A stretch of 64,000 bases of DNA from Gemmatimonadota bacterium (GTDB taxonomy: Bacteria > Gemmatimonadota > Gemmatimonadetes > Gemmatimonadales > Gemmatimonadaceae), in assembly GCA_016712265.1 (NCBI GenBank), contig JADJRJ010000030.1, positions 1,251,483 to 1,315,482 on the forward strand. Reading direction: 5' to 3'. Each line of letters begins with the position of its first letter. Position 1 is the stretch's first letter. Below the pieces are notes generated by a model. It ran no database searches and had not been told where the DNA came from. It saw nothing but the letters and a program-made list of their open reading frames with translations. The position numbers were made by a program, and so were the translations under genes. Shown here piece after piece: positions 36,984 through 46,270 of the stretch.

Positions 36984-37025
36984 GCGCTCGGCGCCCGAGC
37001 CTTTACGCTCGGAGCGTGGGATGCG
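36984..37025. repeat. Two-unit remnant resembling the 21-bp array
   Basis: GCGCTCGGCGCCCGAGCCTT(T) and ACGCTCGGAGCGTGGGATGC(G) are adjacent 21-base units reading ALGARAF and TLGAWDA, close to units such as AIGAAEA of the array at 26545-26985. A shorter third copy (VGARTKQ) may follow. They lie 58 bases behind the stop of the second TPR kinase, mirroring the position of the large array. Confidence 0.45.
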
Positions 37026-37082
37026 GTTGGCGCCCGCACAAAGCAGCCGGGGGGCTGTCGGGCAGGAAGTGGCGGGGATTTC

Positions 37083-39474
37083 TCACTTCGACCGCCCACC
37101 GTCCGGTAGCGTCAATCGGTCCACATCGAGGTTGAACCGACGCAGGACCGCCGCGAACCGCGGCTCCGCGCGCAGTGGGTCGAATGTCGGCGTGACGAAC
37201 GCTTGCGCAACCAGCAACTGCGGCTCGGACTCGGCGGCGGCCTCGATTGCAGTCAGCGCACCGCTCACGTCACCCAGACCGAGCCTGATGTACATGAGAC
37301 CAACGTATCGCCCCCACGTCCCGCTCGGCGTGGCTTCCAATTCGCGAAGGATCGCCGTCGCCTCTTCGCGCGCCCCAGACTGAGCGAGCCCCCACGCGGC
37401 CAATCCGAGCGGCTGCGCTGTCGTCGCGCCGCGCAGCAGTCGTGCCTGGACGGCTGCCTCTTCGAGACGGCCTGCCTGAAGGAGTACAATCACGGCGATA
37501 CTGCTGACGGAGGTATTATCAGGGCCGAGCGCGACCGCCCGCCGCGATTCGCTGACGCCTTCTTCGTGTCGGCCGAGCATGACAAACGCCCAGCCGCGAT
37601 AACTCGCGGCGGTCGGGTACAGCGGGTCAAGGCGACTCGCGTTCTCCAGATAAACCAGTGCTTCCCGCACGCGCCCAATGTTGACCAGCAGCTCGCCCAG
37701 GCGAAACTGTGCCTCCGCTGCTCGCGGATCGAGCGCGATTGCGCGCCTGAGCTCACGCTCCGCGTCAACCCAGGCGAAGGTCTCGATACTCGCATGGCCC
37801 AGTGCGGTGTGCGCGTCTGCCAGCGAGTCATCAAGCGCGACCGCGCGCTCCGCGGCGGCTCGTCCGCGGGGAAGCACATCGCGCGACTTCACATCCAGGT
37901 AAGAGCTCTGCACGATCAGCACGGACGCGAGCAGTGCGTGGGCCTTGGCATAGGCGGGATCGGCAGCGACCGCCGCCATCGCCGAGCGTTCCGCCTCACG
38001 TAGTCCCGGGCCGCGACCACGATAGAGCTCGAGTGCCCGCAGGTAGTGATCGTACGCAGCGAGATTGGCCGTGCCGCCGCGGGCGCCCGCCGCTTGCACC
38101 ACGTCACCGCTCGCCAGCCGCACCTGCAGCGCGCCCACGATCGATCGCGTGATGTCGTCCTGAACGGCGAACACATCCTCCAGCGCGCGCTCGTACGTCT
38201 CGGCCCAGATCACCCGCCCGTCGACCGCATTGGTCAACTCCGCGGACACCCGGATGCGTTCCCCCGCCCGACGGACGGTGCCGTCGAGCACGGCATTCAC
38301 ATTCAACGCCGTGCCGATCTCGCGGGCGCCGTCACCCTGTTGCTTGACGCGCGCCGCCGACGCCCTCCCGGCGAGTCGCAAGCCAGGAATGCGACTGAGC
38401 GCACCGGTGAGTTCCTCGGCGATACCGGCGGCGAAGTAGTTGTTGGCCGTGTCGCCGCCCATCGAGGTGAACGGGAGCACGGCGAGGGAGCGCTCCTCCT
38501 CCGTGGACGTGGCCGCGCCACGCGCCGTGAGCAACGAGACCGCAACAACGCCTGCTGCCACGGAGTCCGGCGACCATCTGCCACCGTCTCGTTGCCGGCA
38601 CGGACACCGCTCGCGCCGCAACGTTGCTGTCCATCGCCGCGCCGGCCAGGGCATCGGCGAACGCACCGCAGCTGCTGAACCGATCGGCCGGGGCCTTCTC
38701 GAGCGCGCGCAGGATGGCTGCCTCCACCCCCGCTGGCACGGCCGGCCGCGTGGTGCGAATCGACCGCGGGGCCTCGGTCATCAGGCGCGCAATGATCGCC
38801 TGCACCGTCGGCCCCGTGTGCGGCGGTTCGCCGCTGAGCAACTCGTACGCGATGACCCCCAGCGCATACTGATCTGCACGCGCGTCGACGCCCTGCATCC
38901 CCGCCGCCTGCTCGGGGCTCATGTAGTGCGGCGTCCCCAACGACAGCCCAGTCTGCGTCATCCGCTCGGCGCCGGCCTGCGCCACGGCCAGGGCAATGCC
39001 GAAGTCGGCAATCACCGGCTGGCCAGCCTGCAGCAGGATGTTCTCTGGCTTGAGGTCGCGATGGACGATGCCGCGCGCGTGTGCAAAATCGAGCGCGCTG
39101 GCGATCGACGTGATCAGCCGAACGGTTTCATCGACGGGAAGCTGGGGTTGCGCGAGCATCCGCGCGCGCAGCGTCTCGCCCTCCACAAAGGGCATCACGT
39201 AGTACAACAAGCCGTCGGCTTCGCCGCTGTCGAACAGAGGCAGCAGGTGAGGATGCTGCAAACTGGCCGTCGTGCGGATCTCGCTCAGAAACCGCTCCGC
39301 CCCCAGCACCGCGCCGAGTTCGGGCTTGAGCACCTTGATGGCAACCCGCCGTTGGTGCTTCAGATCCTCGGCAAGGTAGACCGTGGCCATGCCACCCTGA
39401 CCAAGCTCGCGCTCGATGCGGTAGCGGTCGGTAAGGGCGGCCGCGAGGCGCGAGGTGGGATCCGATGGGTTCAC
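37083..39474 (-). CDS. Ser/Thr protein kinase with TolB-like domain and TPR repeats, frameshifted
   Basis: A paralogue of the kinase at 26987-29449, sharing its end NLDVDRLTLPDGGRSK. The kinase half (39474 to about 38570, GTG start) has GQGGMATVYLAEDLKH, IKVLKP, HRDLKPEN and DFGIALA. Near 38565, at the start of the TM helix, the frame changes by one base after PATRRWQMVAG. The second frame continues with VAAGVVAVSLLTARG, SLAVLPFTSMGGDTANNYFA, LNVNAVLDGTVRRAGERIR, VIWAETYERALEDVFAVQ and TPR units to 37083. Without the break the protein would be about 795 residues. It lies 40 bases downstream of the EEP lipoprotein gene on the same strand, so the two may share a transcript. Confidence 0.87.
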
Positions 39475-39514
39475 CCGGACAATGTGGCGCCCAGGGGTGG
39501 TATGCGCGACCCGG

Positions 39515-41164
39515 TCACCGACGGGGCCGAAGGTCGGTCACGACGATGAGGTGGTCAGACGCGATCTGCGAGTCCCCACGCTCCAGGCCCAGCGCCGCCG
39601 CCATCGTCGCCGTGAGGTCCTCACTCGCGAACACGAAGCCACCGGTCCGCTCGAGCGCAGCAGCGGAATAGAGCGTCAGGTCCAGCCGCCCCGGGCCGAA
39701 CAGGTCGACCTCCGGATTGCGCCAGGTCGCCCAGGTCGCCTCGCCCAGGCGCGCGGGATCGGCGAGCCGCAGGTCACCGCCGTCGATATCAAGACCGCGC
39801 ATCAGCTCCGCCACCGGAGCGAAGGCGCCGACCGGGTTGAAATCACCCGCAATCACCAGCGGCGCACGACGCCCCCGGAGCTCCCGGGCGATCGCGTCCC
39901 GGAGGGTACGCACCTGCAGCAGTCGCACGGCATCGTTCGGGCTGCCGTGGTAGCCTGCGCTGCGCAGGTCCAGCGGCACGAACAGGACGTCCATCCCGCC
40001 GACGTCCACCCACGCCCCAGTCGCGGAGATCTGATCCCGCTCCTCCACATCGAGTGTGCGGCGGAAGTCCGCCGGCACGATCACGCGCAGGCTGTCGAGC
40101 GCCCCGGGCGCGAACTCCACGCGCGCCATGGCCTCAGCCGGACGGATGGGGCGGTCCCGGGTCGCCACGATGGTCTTCTGCCGCCCGCCACTCCCCGAGC
40201 GCACCCATCGCCAGGCCCCCAGCGCCGAAAGCATCGGCTCTTCAAAGAATGCGGCGAGAGAGGAGTCCGAAACGTCCTCGTACACCTCGTCCAGCAGCAC
40301 CACGTCGGGCTGGACGGCGGCGAGCAGTCGAGCGTGACGCGCAGGCCTGCGAAAGCGGTCACCCGCAACGTTCCACTGTGCGACGCGCGCGCTCCGGGGC
40401 GCGCGCGACGGCACTCCGGGTGAGGTACGAATGAACGGATCGGGACCGGGCCTCGTGCGAAGGGTGTGGCGAGCGATGTCGCTCCGGCTCAGTATCGTGC
40501 CCTGGTCCTCAAAGACCAACTGCATCCGCAGGGTCTGGCCAAGTCGGGCGAAGCCGTCCGGCGCGCCAAAGCGCGCGAGGCGCAGCTCAAATCGTCGAGC
40601 GCTCCATGTGGGCATCATGACCAAGCCCACGTCGTGAGCGTTCCGGCGCGTGCCAGGGCCCTGCGCGGATGCGTCACCATTCGGCACTCGGAGCGACGCG
40701 CCCGCACCGCGCGTCCCGGGCGGCCCGGGCTTCGTCGGCGACAGGTCCACCACCGAGTCGATCCCCGCTGCGCCGTGTACGGTCCCGCCGGTCGTGGGAT
40801 CGTCGTCCGCGTCGAGCAACACATGCAACGTGCCTGGCAGTCCCTGTGCCGTAATCGTGTCGCGCGCCGCAAACGAGAGGTAGAACCACGCCGCGTCATC
40901 CGCGACCCACACGGTGTCGAGGTGCACGGCGCTCCCGTCCACGGTCTCGAAGTGCATGAGGAGCGGAGCGCCCGCCATTTGCCAGTCGTTGAAATGCCCA
41001 TCGATCGCGATGGCGTTGCCGCGTGCCGCGTCCACTCGAGGCACCACGGTCGTCGCGCCGGGGGGTCGGCACGCGCCTGCCACGGTCACCGCGAGGCAAA
41101 AGGCCAACGGTACCAGAAGGGATGCGATCGCGAATCGTGCGCGCGCGGGCTGCCGGGCAAGCAT
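39515..41164 (-). CDS. Secreted EEP-superfamily lipoprotein with N-terminal CBM9/DOMON-like domain
   Basis: 549 residues from the ATG at 41164; the frame extends upstream only as antisense of a kinase. A lipobox (VAGACRPPG) predicts a lipoprotein. Residues about 45-260 look like a CBM9/DOMON-type sandwich (NAIAIDGHFNDWQMAG, DAAWFYLSFAARD, LHVLLDADDDPTTGG). Residues about 275-549 are an endonuclease/exonuclease/phosphatase fold: RVAQWNVAGDRF, VVLLDEVYEDV (Glu), PLVIAGDFNPVGAF and SDHLIVVTDLRP. EEP enzymes cut phosphodiesters or phosphomonoesters in a metal-dependent way; DNA, sphingolipid and inositol-phosphate substrates all occur. An exported version joined to a sugar-binding-like domain is unusual. 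It is divergent from the kinase at 41255 (90 bases apart). Confidence 0.82.
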   Translation of the reverse strand: MLARQPARARFAIASLLVPLAFCLAVTVAGACRPPGATTVVPRVDAARGNAIAIDGHFNDWQMAGAPLLMHFETVDGSAVHLDTVWVADDAAWFYLSFAARDTITAQGLPGTLHVLLDADDDPTTGGTVHGAAGIDSVVDLSPTKPGPPGTRGAGASLRVPNGDASAQGPGTRRNAHDVGLVMMPTWSARRFELRLARFGAPDGFARLGQTLRMQLVFEDQGTILSRSDIARHTLRTRPGPDPFIRTSPGVPSRAPRSARVAQWNVAGDRFRRPARHARLLAAVQPDVVLLDEVYEDVSDSSLAAFFEEPMLSALGAWRWVRSGSGGRQKTIVATRDRPIRPAEAMARVEFAPGALDSLRVIVPADFRRTLDVEERDQISATGAWVDVGGMDVLFVPLDLRSAGYHGSPNDAVRLLQVRTLRDAIARELRGRRAPLVIAGDFNPVGAFAPVAELMRGLDIDGGDLRLADPARLGEATWATWRNPEVDLFGPGRLDLTLYSAAALERTGGFVFASEDLTATMAAALGLERGDSQIASDHLIVVTDLRPRR

Positions 41165-41254
41165 GCAGCAAGCTACCGCGTCGTGGCCCTGGTCGCAGCC
41201 CTCCGGCGGCTCCAAGGCTGGCACCACCTCGCGCGCGGAACGTATGTTGAGCGC

Positions 41255-43900
41255 ATGCCCATTCGTGAGCGATTGCAGCACTCCCTGACCGATCGCTACC
41301 GCCTCGAGCGCGAGCTCGGACAGGGCGGAATGGCTACGGTCTACCTGGCGGAGGACCTCAAGCACAAGCGGCAGGTCGCGATCAAGGTGCTCAAGCCGGA
41401 ACTCGCGGCCGTACTCGGCGCCGAGCGTTTCGTCCAGGAGATCACGACGACGGCGGCGCTGCAGCATCCGCACATCCTGCCGCTGTTCGACTCCGGCGAG
41501 GCGGACGGGTTCCTGTACTACGTGATGCCGTTCATCGACGGCGAGACGTCGCGCGCGAAGCTCGACCGCGAGACGCAGCTGGGCGTTGAGGAGGCGGTGA
41601 AGATCGCCACAGAGGTGGCCGATGCGCTGCACTACGCCCACGCCAACGGCGTGATCCATCGCGATATCAAGCCGGAGAATATCCTGCTGGCGAATGGCCG
41701 GCCGATGGTGGCGGACTTCGGGATCGCGCTCGCTGTCTCGGCCGCGGCCGGCGGCCGGATGACCGAGACGGGGTTGTCGTTAGGTACCCCGCACTACATG
41801 AGTCCCGAGCAGGCCACCGCCGAGAAGGAGATCTCTGCGCGCAGCGATGTGTACTCGCTGGCCTCGGTGTTGTACGAGATGCTCGCCGGCCAGCCACCGC
41901 ACAGCGGTTCCAGCGCGCAGCAGATCATCATGAAGATCATCACCGAACCGGCACCGCTGGTGACGCAGTACCGGAAGTCGGTGCCCCCGCACGTCGCAGC
42001 GGCCCTGGCCAGGGCGCTCGAGAAACTTCCGGCCGACCGCTTCGCAAGCGCTCAGGCTTTCGCTGGTGCGCTCGGGGATCCCTCCTTCCGCGCGGCCGGG
42101 GGCGGGCTCGCCGCAGCAGGGAGACGCTCGGCGCGCACATGGAGAGACCTGCTCCCGATTGCGACCACGGCACTCGTGGTGGGCACGGCCACCTTCCTGG
42201 CCGGCCGCCAGGTCGGGAGTGGACCAACCGCATTCGACGTTGGACTCCCGGACACGGCGCAGCTCGCGTTCGTCATGGATGGTCCGTTTGGAGTCGAGTG
42301 GCCTGCGCTGTCGGTGTCGCCCGATGGGGACTTCATCGTTTACGTCGCGCATCGCGGCACTGCGAACGAACTCTGGTACCGCAGTCTTGTCAGTGATGAA
42401 GCCCGGCCCTTGCCGGGGACGAGGGGTGGATACCTTCCCGCGATCTCGCCCGATGGCCGATGGGTTGCCTTCGTCGATGGGAAGGTATTGCGCAAGGTCG
42501 CGGTGGATGGAGGAGCGCCTCCCAGTGATGTCGCCGAGGCCCTGGCGCCCATCGGCATTGAATGGTCGGGCCCCGATGAACTGCTCATCGCGGCCGACTT
42601 TGGCGGACGCACGGAGTGGGTGCGCATGAGCGATGGGGTGAAGAGCCGCATCGGAGGCGTGTGTGGGTGGCCCACGCGCGTTCCCGAAACCGACGACATC
42701 TTCTGCCAACCCCAGGCCGGTGTGGGCGGGGCTCCGCGGATTGTGACCCTCGGAGCCGACGGTGCCGTGCCGCTCTCAGCCACGGCCGGGAAGATCCTCG
42801 GCGACAGCGCGCGTCCCCTCGCCGGCATGACCCCGAAGATCGTTGGGGACCACGTGGTCTTCGTCGACGTGGAGGGGAACCTCATGGCCGCGGCCTACGA
42901 CCGAAAGTCCCGGTCGTTCGGCGCCAACCGCGTCGTGCATCGCGGGTTGCGCCGTGCATCGTTTGGTACGATGGGTCACCTGGATGTGACGCGGGCTGGC
43001 GACCTGGTCTACGTCCCAGGCTCGAACGGTGGGATGGGACAGTTTGTGGCGACGCAACCCGGCGGAACAACGCGCATCCTCCCGATCCCGGTCAAGGAGC
43101 ACCAGAACTTCAATGTGTCGTACGACGGACGTCGGCTCGCCGCGTCGTCGCGAGGCGTTGGGGGGTTCGAACTCTGGGTGTATGACGTCGCCTCCGGACA
43201 GGGCGATCGAGTCGCCAGCGGCTTCGGTGTGGCCTATCCCGTCTGGGCACCCGACGGATCGCTGGTGTACTCGACGCAGCCGTCGTCGGCCGATCGCGTG
43301 TGGACCATGCTGGTGCCCCCCGACGGAACGAGTCCGTCCATCATCCCGGGTCTCACCATGGATCCATTGGCGTTCGTTTCCCGGCGCTTTCTCGTTGGAT
43401 CGACGCAACTGGATGTGACGGTCGCGACACTCGAGGGCGACCGCGTGGTGCGAACCGACACGCTGAAGCTTCCCAACGCCCAGTACTATCCCGTGGCGTC
43501 GCCGGATGGGCGCTGGATCGCGTATGCCGGCGCTGAGAAGGGGAAGATCCAGCTCCTCGTGACGCCCTTTCCTGCCATGAACCGGCAGTACAAGGTGTCC
43601 ATCGATGCGGCATCGGAACCCCTCTGGCTGCCCGATGGGAGTCTCGTGTACCGCGACAGGTTGTGCTGGTACCGGCTGCGACCCCGCCCCGGTGCCGTGC
43701 CGCCGCTCGATGCGCCCGCATCGCTGTTTTGCGATGAGAAGTTCGTCAATACGCCAGGTCCATCAAACGTCTCGATGCCGGACGGAAGCCTGCTCTACCT
43801 TCGCAGCGTCACACCGACGACGGCAGGGTACGTGCGCGTCGTCCGTGGGTGGGTGGAGACGCTCTCGGATGAGGGGAGCGGCACCGAGGCTTCCAAATGA
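41255..43900 (+). CDS. Ser/Thr protein kinase with extracytoplasmic beta-propeller
   Basis: 881 residues from the ATG at 41255. The kinase domain is intact: GQGGMATVYLAEDLKH, Lys-44, HRDIKPEN (HRD 135-137), DFG 154-156 and LGTPHYMSPEQAT. TM helix around 308-327 (LLPIATTALVVGTATFLAG). The 550-residue outer part is a TolB/WD40-type propeller (VSPDGDFIVYVAHRG, NELWYRSLVSDEARPLPGT, ISPDGRWVAFVDG, SPDGRWIAYAGAEKG). The propeller start and several blades are close to those of the kinase at 29591, supporting duplication. No partner overlaps it; a hairpin follows the stop directly. Confidence 0.93.
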   Translation: MPIRERLQHSLTDRYRLERELGQGGMATVYLAEDLKHKRQVAIKVLKPELAAVLGAERFVQEITTTAALQHPHILPLFDSGEADGFLYYVMPFIDGETSRAKLDRETQLGVEEAVKIATEVADALHYAHANGVIHRDIKPENILLANGRPMVADFGIALAVSAAAGGRMTETGLSLGTPHYMSPEQATAEKEISARSDVYSLASVLYEMLAGQPPHSGSSAQQIIMKIITEPAPLVTQYRKSVPPHVAAALARALEKLPADRFASAQAFAGALGDPSFRAAGGGLAAAGRRSARTWRDLLPIATTALVVGTATFLAGRQVGSGPTAFDVGLPDTAQLAFVMDGPFGVEWPALSVSPDGDFIVYVAHRGTANELWYRSLVSDEARPLPGTRGGYLPAISPDGRWVAFVDGKVLRKVAVDGGAPPSDVAEALAPIGIEWSGPDELLIAADFGGRTEWVRMSDGVKSRIGGVCGWPTRVPETDDIFCQPQAGVGGAPRIVTLGADGAVPLSATAGKILGDSARPLAGMTPKIVGDHVVFVDVEGNLMAAAYDRKSRSFGANRVVHRGLRRASFGTMGHLDVTRAGDLVYVPGSNGGMGQFVATQPGGTTRILPIPVKEHQNFNVSYDGRRLAASSRGVGGFELWVYDVASGQGDRVASGFGVAYPVWAPDGSLVYSTQPSSADRVWTMLVPPDGTSPSIIPGLTMDPLAFVSRRFLVGSTQLDVTVATLEGDRVVRTDTLKLPNAQYYPVASPDGRWIAYAGAEKGKIQLLVTPFPAMNRQYKVSIDAASEPLWLPDGSLVYRDRLCWYRLRPRPGAVPPLDAPASLFCDEKFVNTPGPSNVSMPDGSLLYLRSVTPTTAGYVRVVRGWVETLSDEGSGTEASK

Positions 43901-43939
43901 CCGACGCGCGCCGGGCCTGACCTGAAGCCGGCGCGTCGG
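43901..43939. terminator. Inverted repeat between convergent genes
   Basis: CCGACGCGC and GCGCGTCGG pair over 9 bp with a 21-base loop, starting directly after the kinase stop and ending 5 bases before the stop of the minus-strand DUF1579-like gene. It can serve both strands. Confidence 0.55.
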
Positions 43940-43943
43940 CTGC

Positions 43944-44495
43944 CTAACGCGCCACGCGCCGCAGCCGCATCTCCATCGTCGGAATCCACTGCTGGCCATC
44001 ACGGCTGAACTCCCCGCGTTCGTGCCACTCTCCCTCGGGGGTCAGGCGGATCGTGTAGCGCGTTCGCCCCCCCGGCACCTCGAAGCCCCAGGTGAATCCC
44101 TGTCCCTCCGACAGCGGTGTCACCACGAAGGTCCCCTCGCGACCCTCATGGGTCATCGATCGCAACTGGTACCCACGCTCCGGGCGCCAGTCCAGCACGC
44201 CAAACGCCTGGAACGCCGTATCCCCGACGGTTCCGTCCTTCAGCATCCGGCCAATGCCATCGATCACGAGCACCTGGCCACTCAGCGCGAATCGGACATG
44301 TTCGGCCTGGCGGACGTGCTCCGTGCGCCCGGGACCCATCATCATCCGCGCGTCGCCGCTCCACTCACCGACCATGAACGCGAGCTTCTGCATGGCCTCA
44401 CGGCGCGCAACCGGGTCCGACGCCGTCGGCTGCGCGTCAGACGACACGGCGGCAAGGATCGACACCGCGACGAGAACCCGCGCAACAGCTGACAT
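43944..44495 (-). CDS. Secreted DUF1579-like protein
   Basis: 183 residues from the ATG at 44495 (a GTG at 44504 is possible), with signal peptide VARVLVAVSILAAVSSDAQ. The mature domain begins MQKLAFMVGEWSGDARMMMG and contains VRFALSGQVLVIDGIGRML, FGVLDWRPERGYQLRSMTHE, WGFEVPGGRTRYTIRLT and GEFSRDGQQWIPTMEMRL, matching the DUF1579-like lipocalin pattern. It is the last gene of a five-gene minus-strand run, 75 bases after the AraC regulator. The TAG stop lies in GTTAGGC. Function unknown. Confidence 0.7.
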   Translation of the reverse strand: MSAVARVLVAVSILAAVSSDAQPTASDPVARREAMQKLAFMVGEWSGDARMMMGPGRTEHVRQAEHVRFALSGQVLVIDGIGRMLKDGTVGDTAFQAFGVLDWRPERGYQLRSMTHEGREGTFVVTPLSEGQGFTWGFEVPGGRTRYTIRLTPEGEWHERGEFSRDGQQWIPTMEMRLRRVAR

Positions 44496-44570
44496 GACCG
44501 ACACTCCGGGTGGGATGACAACCGAAAGCTGCCGCGGCGCACCGCGGTCGGCTTGAAGGAATCCGCCACC

Positions 44571-45353
44571 TCACGGACGGATCTTCCCGTGACTGATCCG
44601 CCCGATCAGTCGCGCCACCTCACTGGGTGGCGCTCCATGAATCTCCCGAAACTCGCGCGTGAGGTGCGCGTGGTCGGAATAACCGACGTCCGCCGCGATG
44701 TAACTCCAGGTCGTCGCGGGAGCCTCGACATGGCGCGCCGCCGCCTCGCGGAACCGGCGCACCTTGGCATAACGCTTGAGCGTGAGTCCCGTCGCTGCCC
44801 TGAATCGCCGAAGGAGCGTGCGTGGGGTCAGCCCCACCGTCCCCGGCAACTCCCCCACCGGGATCGCCCCCTTCGACGCGACGATGGCCAGGACGGCGAG
44901 CCGGACCGGCGCGTCGAGCGGGACGGTGGCCCAGTCACTCCCGAGGGCCCAACGAGACAGTGCATGCCGTACCCCATCGTCCCCCGCCCCGTCGTCCAGC
45001 GCGCGCACCACTCCCGCGGCCGCCGCCGAGAGGTGGGCAGGCGCCCGTTCACTTCGCCCGACCCACGCAGCGGCTTCAACACGAAGGCAAGCAGCCCCCG
45101 CATCAGGCCAGAAACGCATCCCCCAATACCGATCGCCGGGGAAAATGGGCACGACCAACGGCCGGTCGTGCGCCCCAATCAGGATCATCTCCGTCGGTCC
45201 CCGCGCATGCGCCGCGACGGCGAGGCTCACACACCCGTCCGGTGGTACGAAATGCTGGACGACGCCGTCGCTGTCCGCCGGTCGCTCGAATCGCCAGATC
45301 GACAACAGGTGGCCGGCGAGCTCCGGTGGTACGGGGAACTCCTCGTAGCGCAC
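44571..45353 (-). CDS. AraC-family transcriptional regulator
   Basis: 260 residues from a GTG. The N-terminal half (about 1-150) resembles the DUF6597 effector domain found in many AraC proteins (YEEFPVPPELAGHLLSIWRF, VPPDGCVSLAV, GMRFWPDAG). The C-terminal AraC DNA-binding domain has two helix-turn-helix units: VGELPGTVGLTPRTLLRRFR with ATGLTLKRYAKVRRFREAA, and TWSYIAADVGYSDHAHLTRE followed by FREIHGAPPSEV. Its start lies only 2 bases after the stop of the TIM-barrel gene, so it belongs to that operon and probably controls it. The effector is unknown; a sugar or sugar acid would fit the neighbours. Confidence 0.9.
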   Translation of the reverse strand: MRYEEFPVPPELAGHLLSIWRFERPADSDGVVQHFVPPDGCVSLAVAAHARGPTEMILIGAHDRPLVVPIFPGDRYWGMRFWPDAGAACLRVEAAAWVGRSERAPAHLSAAAAGVVRALDDGAGDDGVRHALSRWALGSDWATVPLDAPVRLAVLAIVASKGAIPVGELPGTVGLTPRTLLRRFRAATGLTLKRYAKVRRFREAAARHVEAPATTWSYIAADVGYSDHAHLTREFREIHGAPPSEVARLIGRISHGKIRP

Positions 45354-45355
45354 CG

Positions 45356-46270
45356 CTAGGGCGTATCGGCGCGCACGTACGCGTCGATCACGGCGCGCTC
45401 TCCCTCACGACCAGGCCGCGCATTCCCGTGCTCCATCCCCACGACGCCGCGATAGCCCTTCCGCACGAGGTGGGAGAACACGTTCTGGTAGTTCACCTCG
45501 CCCGTGTACGGCTCCTTGCGCCCCGGGTTGTCCCCCACCTGCACGTACGCCACCTCGTCCCACGCCGCATCGAAGTTCGGGATCAGATTCCCTTCGGTGA
45601 TCTGCTGGTGGTAGGCATCAAACAGGATCTTGCAGGCCGGGCTCCCCACCGCCTTGCAGATCGCATAGGCCTGCGGAATGCGTGTGAGGAACATGCCGGG
45701 ATGGTCGCGCAGCGTGTTCAGCGGCTCCAGCACCATCACCAGCCCATGCGGTTCGAGGATCGCACTCGCGCGCTTGAGCGTCTCGATCACGTGGGCCGTC
45801 TGGTACTGCATCTCCAGGCGCATGTCGATGTGCCCGGGGACGACGGTCATCCAGGTCGCCCCGACCCGCTTCGCGACATCGACGGACCCGCGCACCTCCT
45901 CCAGGAACTTCGTGCGCGCGGCGGGATCCCCCGAGGCCAGGGTCGGCGCCGTCCACCCGATGGTATGGGCGACGAAGACTCCCATACGCATCTTCAACCG
46001 GCGCATCGCATCGGCGATGCGCTGCTGCTCGGCCACCGGACGTTCCCGCATCCCGTTGTCTTCCAGCGCGGTGAACCCTTCCGCGGCCATGAACTCGAGT
46101 TGCGCGACGACGTCCTCGCCCGCATGCGCACGGAACATCCCGAAATGCGGCGCGTAGGCCAGGCGGAAGGTCCGCGGGGCTCCGCCCTGCGCCTCGACCC
46201 CTCCAGGGACCGCAGCGGCAAGCCCAGCCACCAACCCGGACTCAACAAAGGCTCGGCGATCCATGGTCAT
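45356..46270 (-). CDS. Hydroxypyruvate-isomerase-like sugar isomerase/epimerase, Tat-exported
   Basis: 304 residues. The ATG at 46270 overlaps the upstream stop in ATGA; an ATG at 46264 is also possible. The N-terminus has a twin-arginine-type signal (DRRAFVESGLVAGLAAAV). The body is an AP-endonuclease-2-like TIM barrel of the Hyi family: FRLAYAPHFGMF, VAQLEFMAAEGFTALEDNGM, VVPGHIDMRLEMQY, LVMVLEPLN, CKILFDAYHQQITEG, VAYVQVGDNPGRKEPYTGE and GYRGVVGMEHG. Metal-ligand residues E, D/H, H and E occur in these motifs. Such proteins isomerise or epimerise small sugars or keto acids. Its location outside the cytoplasm and coupling to a Tat-exported oxidoreductase suggest one periplasmic pathway. Confidence 0.88.
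   Translation of the reverse strand: MTMDRRAFVESGLVAGLAAAVPGGVEAQGGAPRTFRLAYAPHFGMFRAHAGEDVVAQLEFMAAEGFTALEDNGMRERPVAEQQRIADAMRRLKMRMGVFVAHTIGWTAPTLASGDPAARTKFLEEVRGSVDVAKRVGATWMTVVPGHIDMRLEMQYQTAHVIETLKRASAILEPHGLVMVLEPLNTLRDHPGMFLTRIPQAYAICKAVGSPACKILFDAYHQQITEGNLIPNFDAAWDEVAYVQVGDNPGRKEPYTGEVNYQNVFSHLVRKGYRGVVGMEHGNARPGREGERAVIDAYVRADTP

Noticed and set aside
41165..41659. N-terminal extension of the EEP lipoprotein
   Set aside because: It mirrors the kinase domain on the other strand and lacks any domain; the lipobox lies just after 41164.
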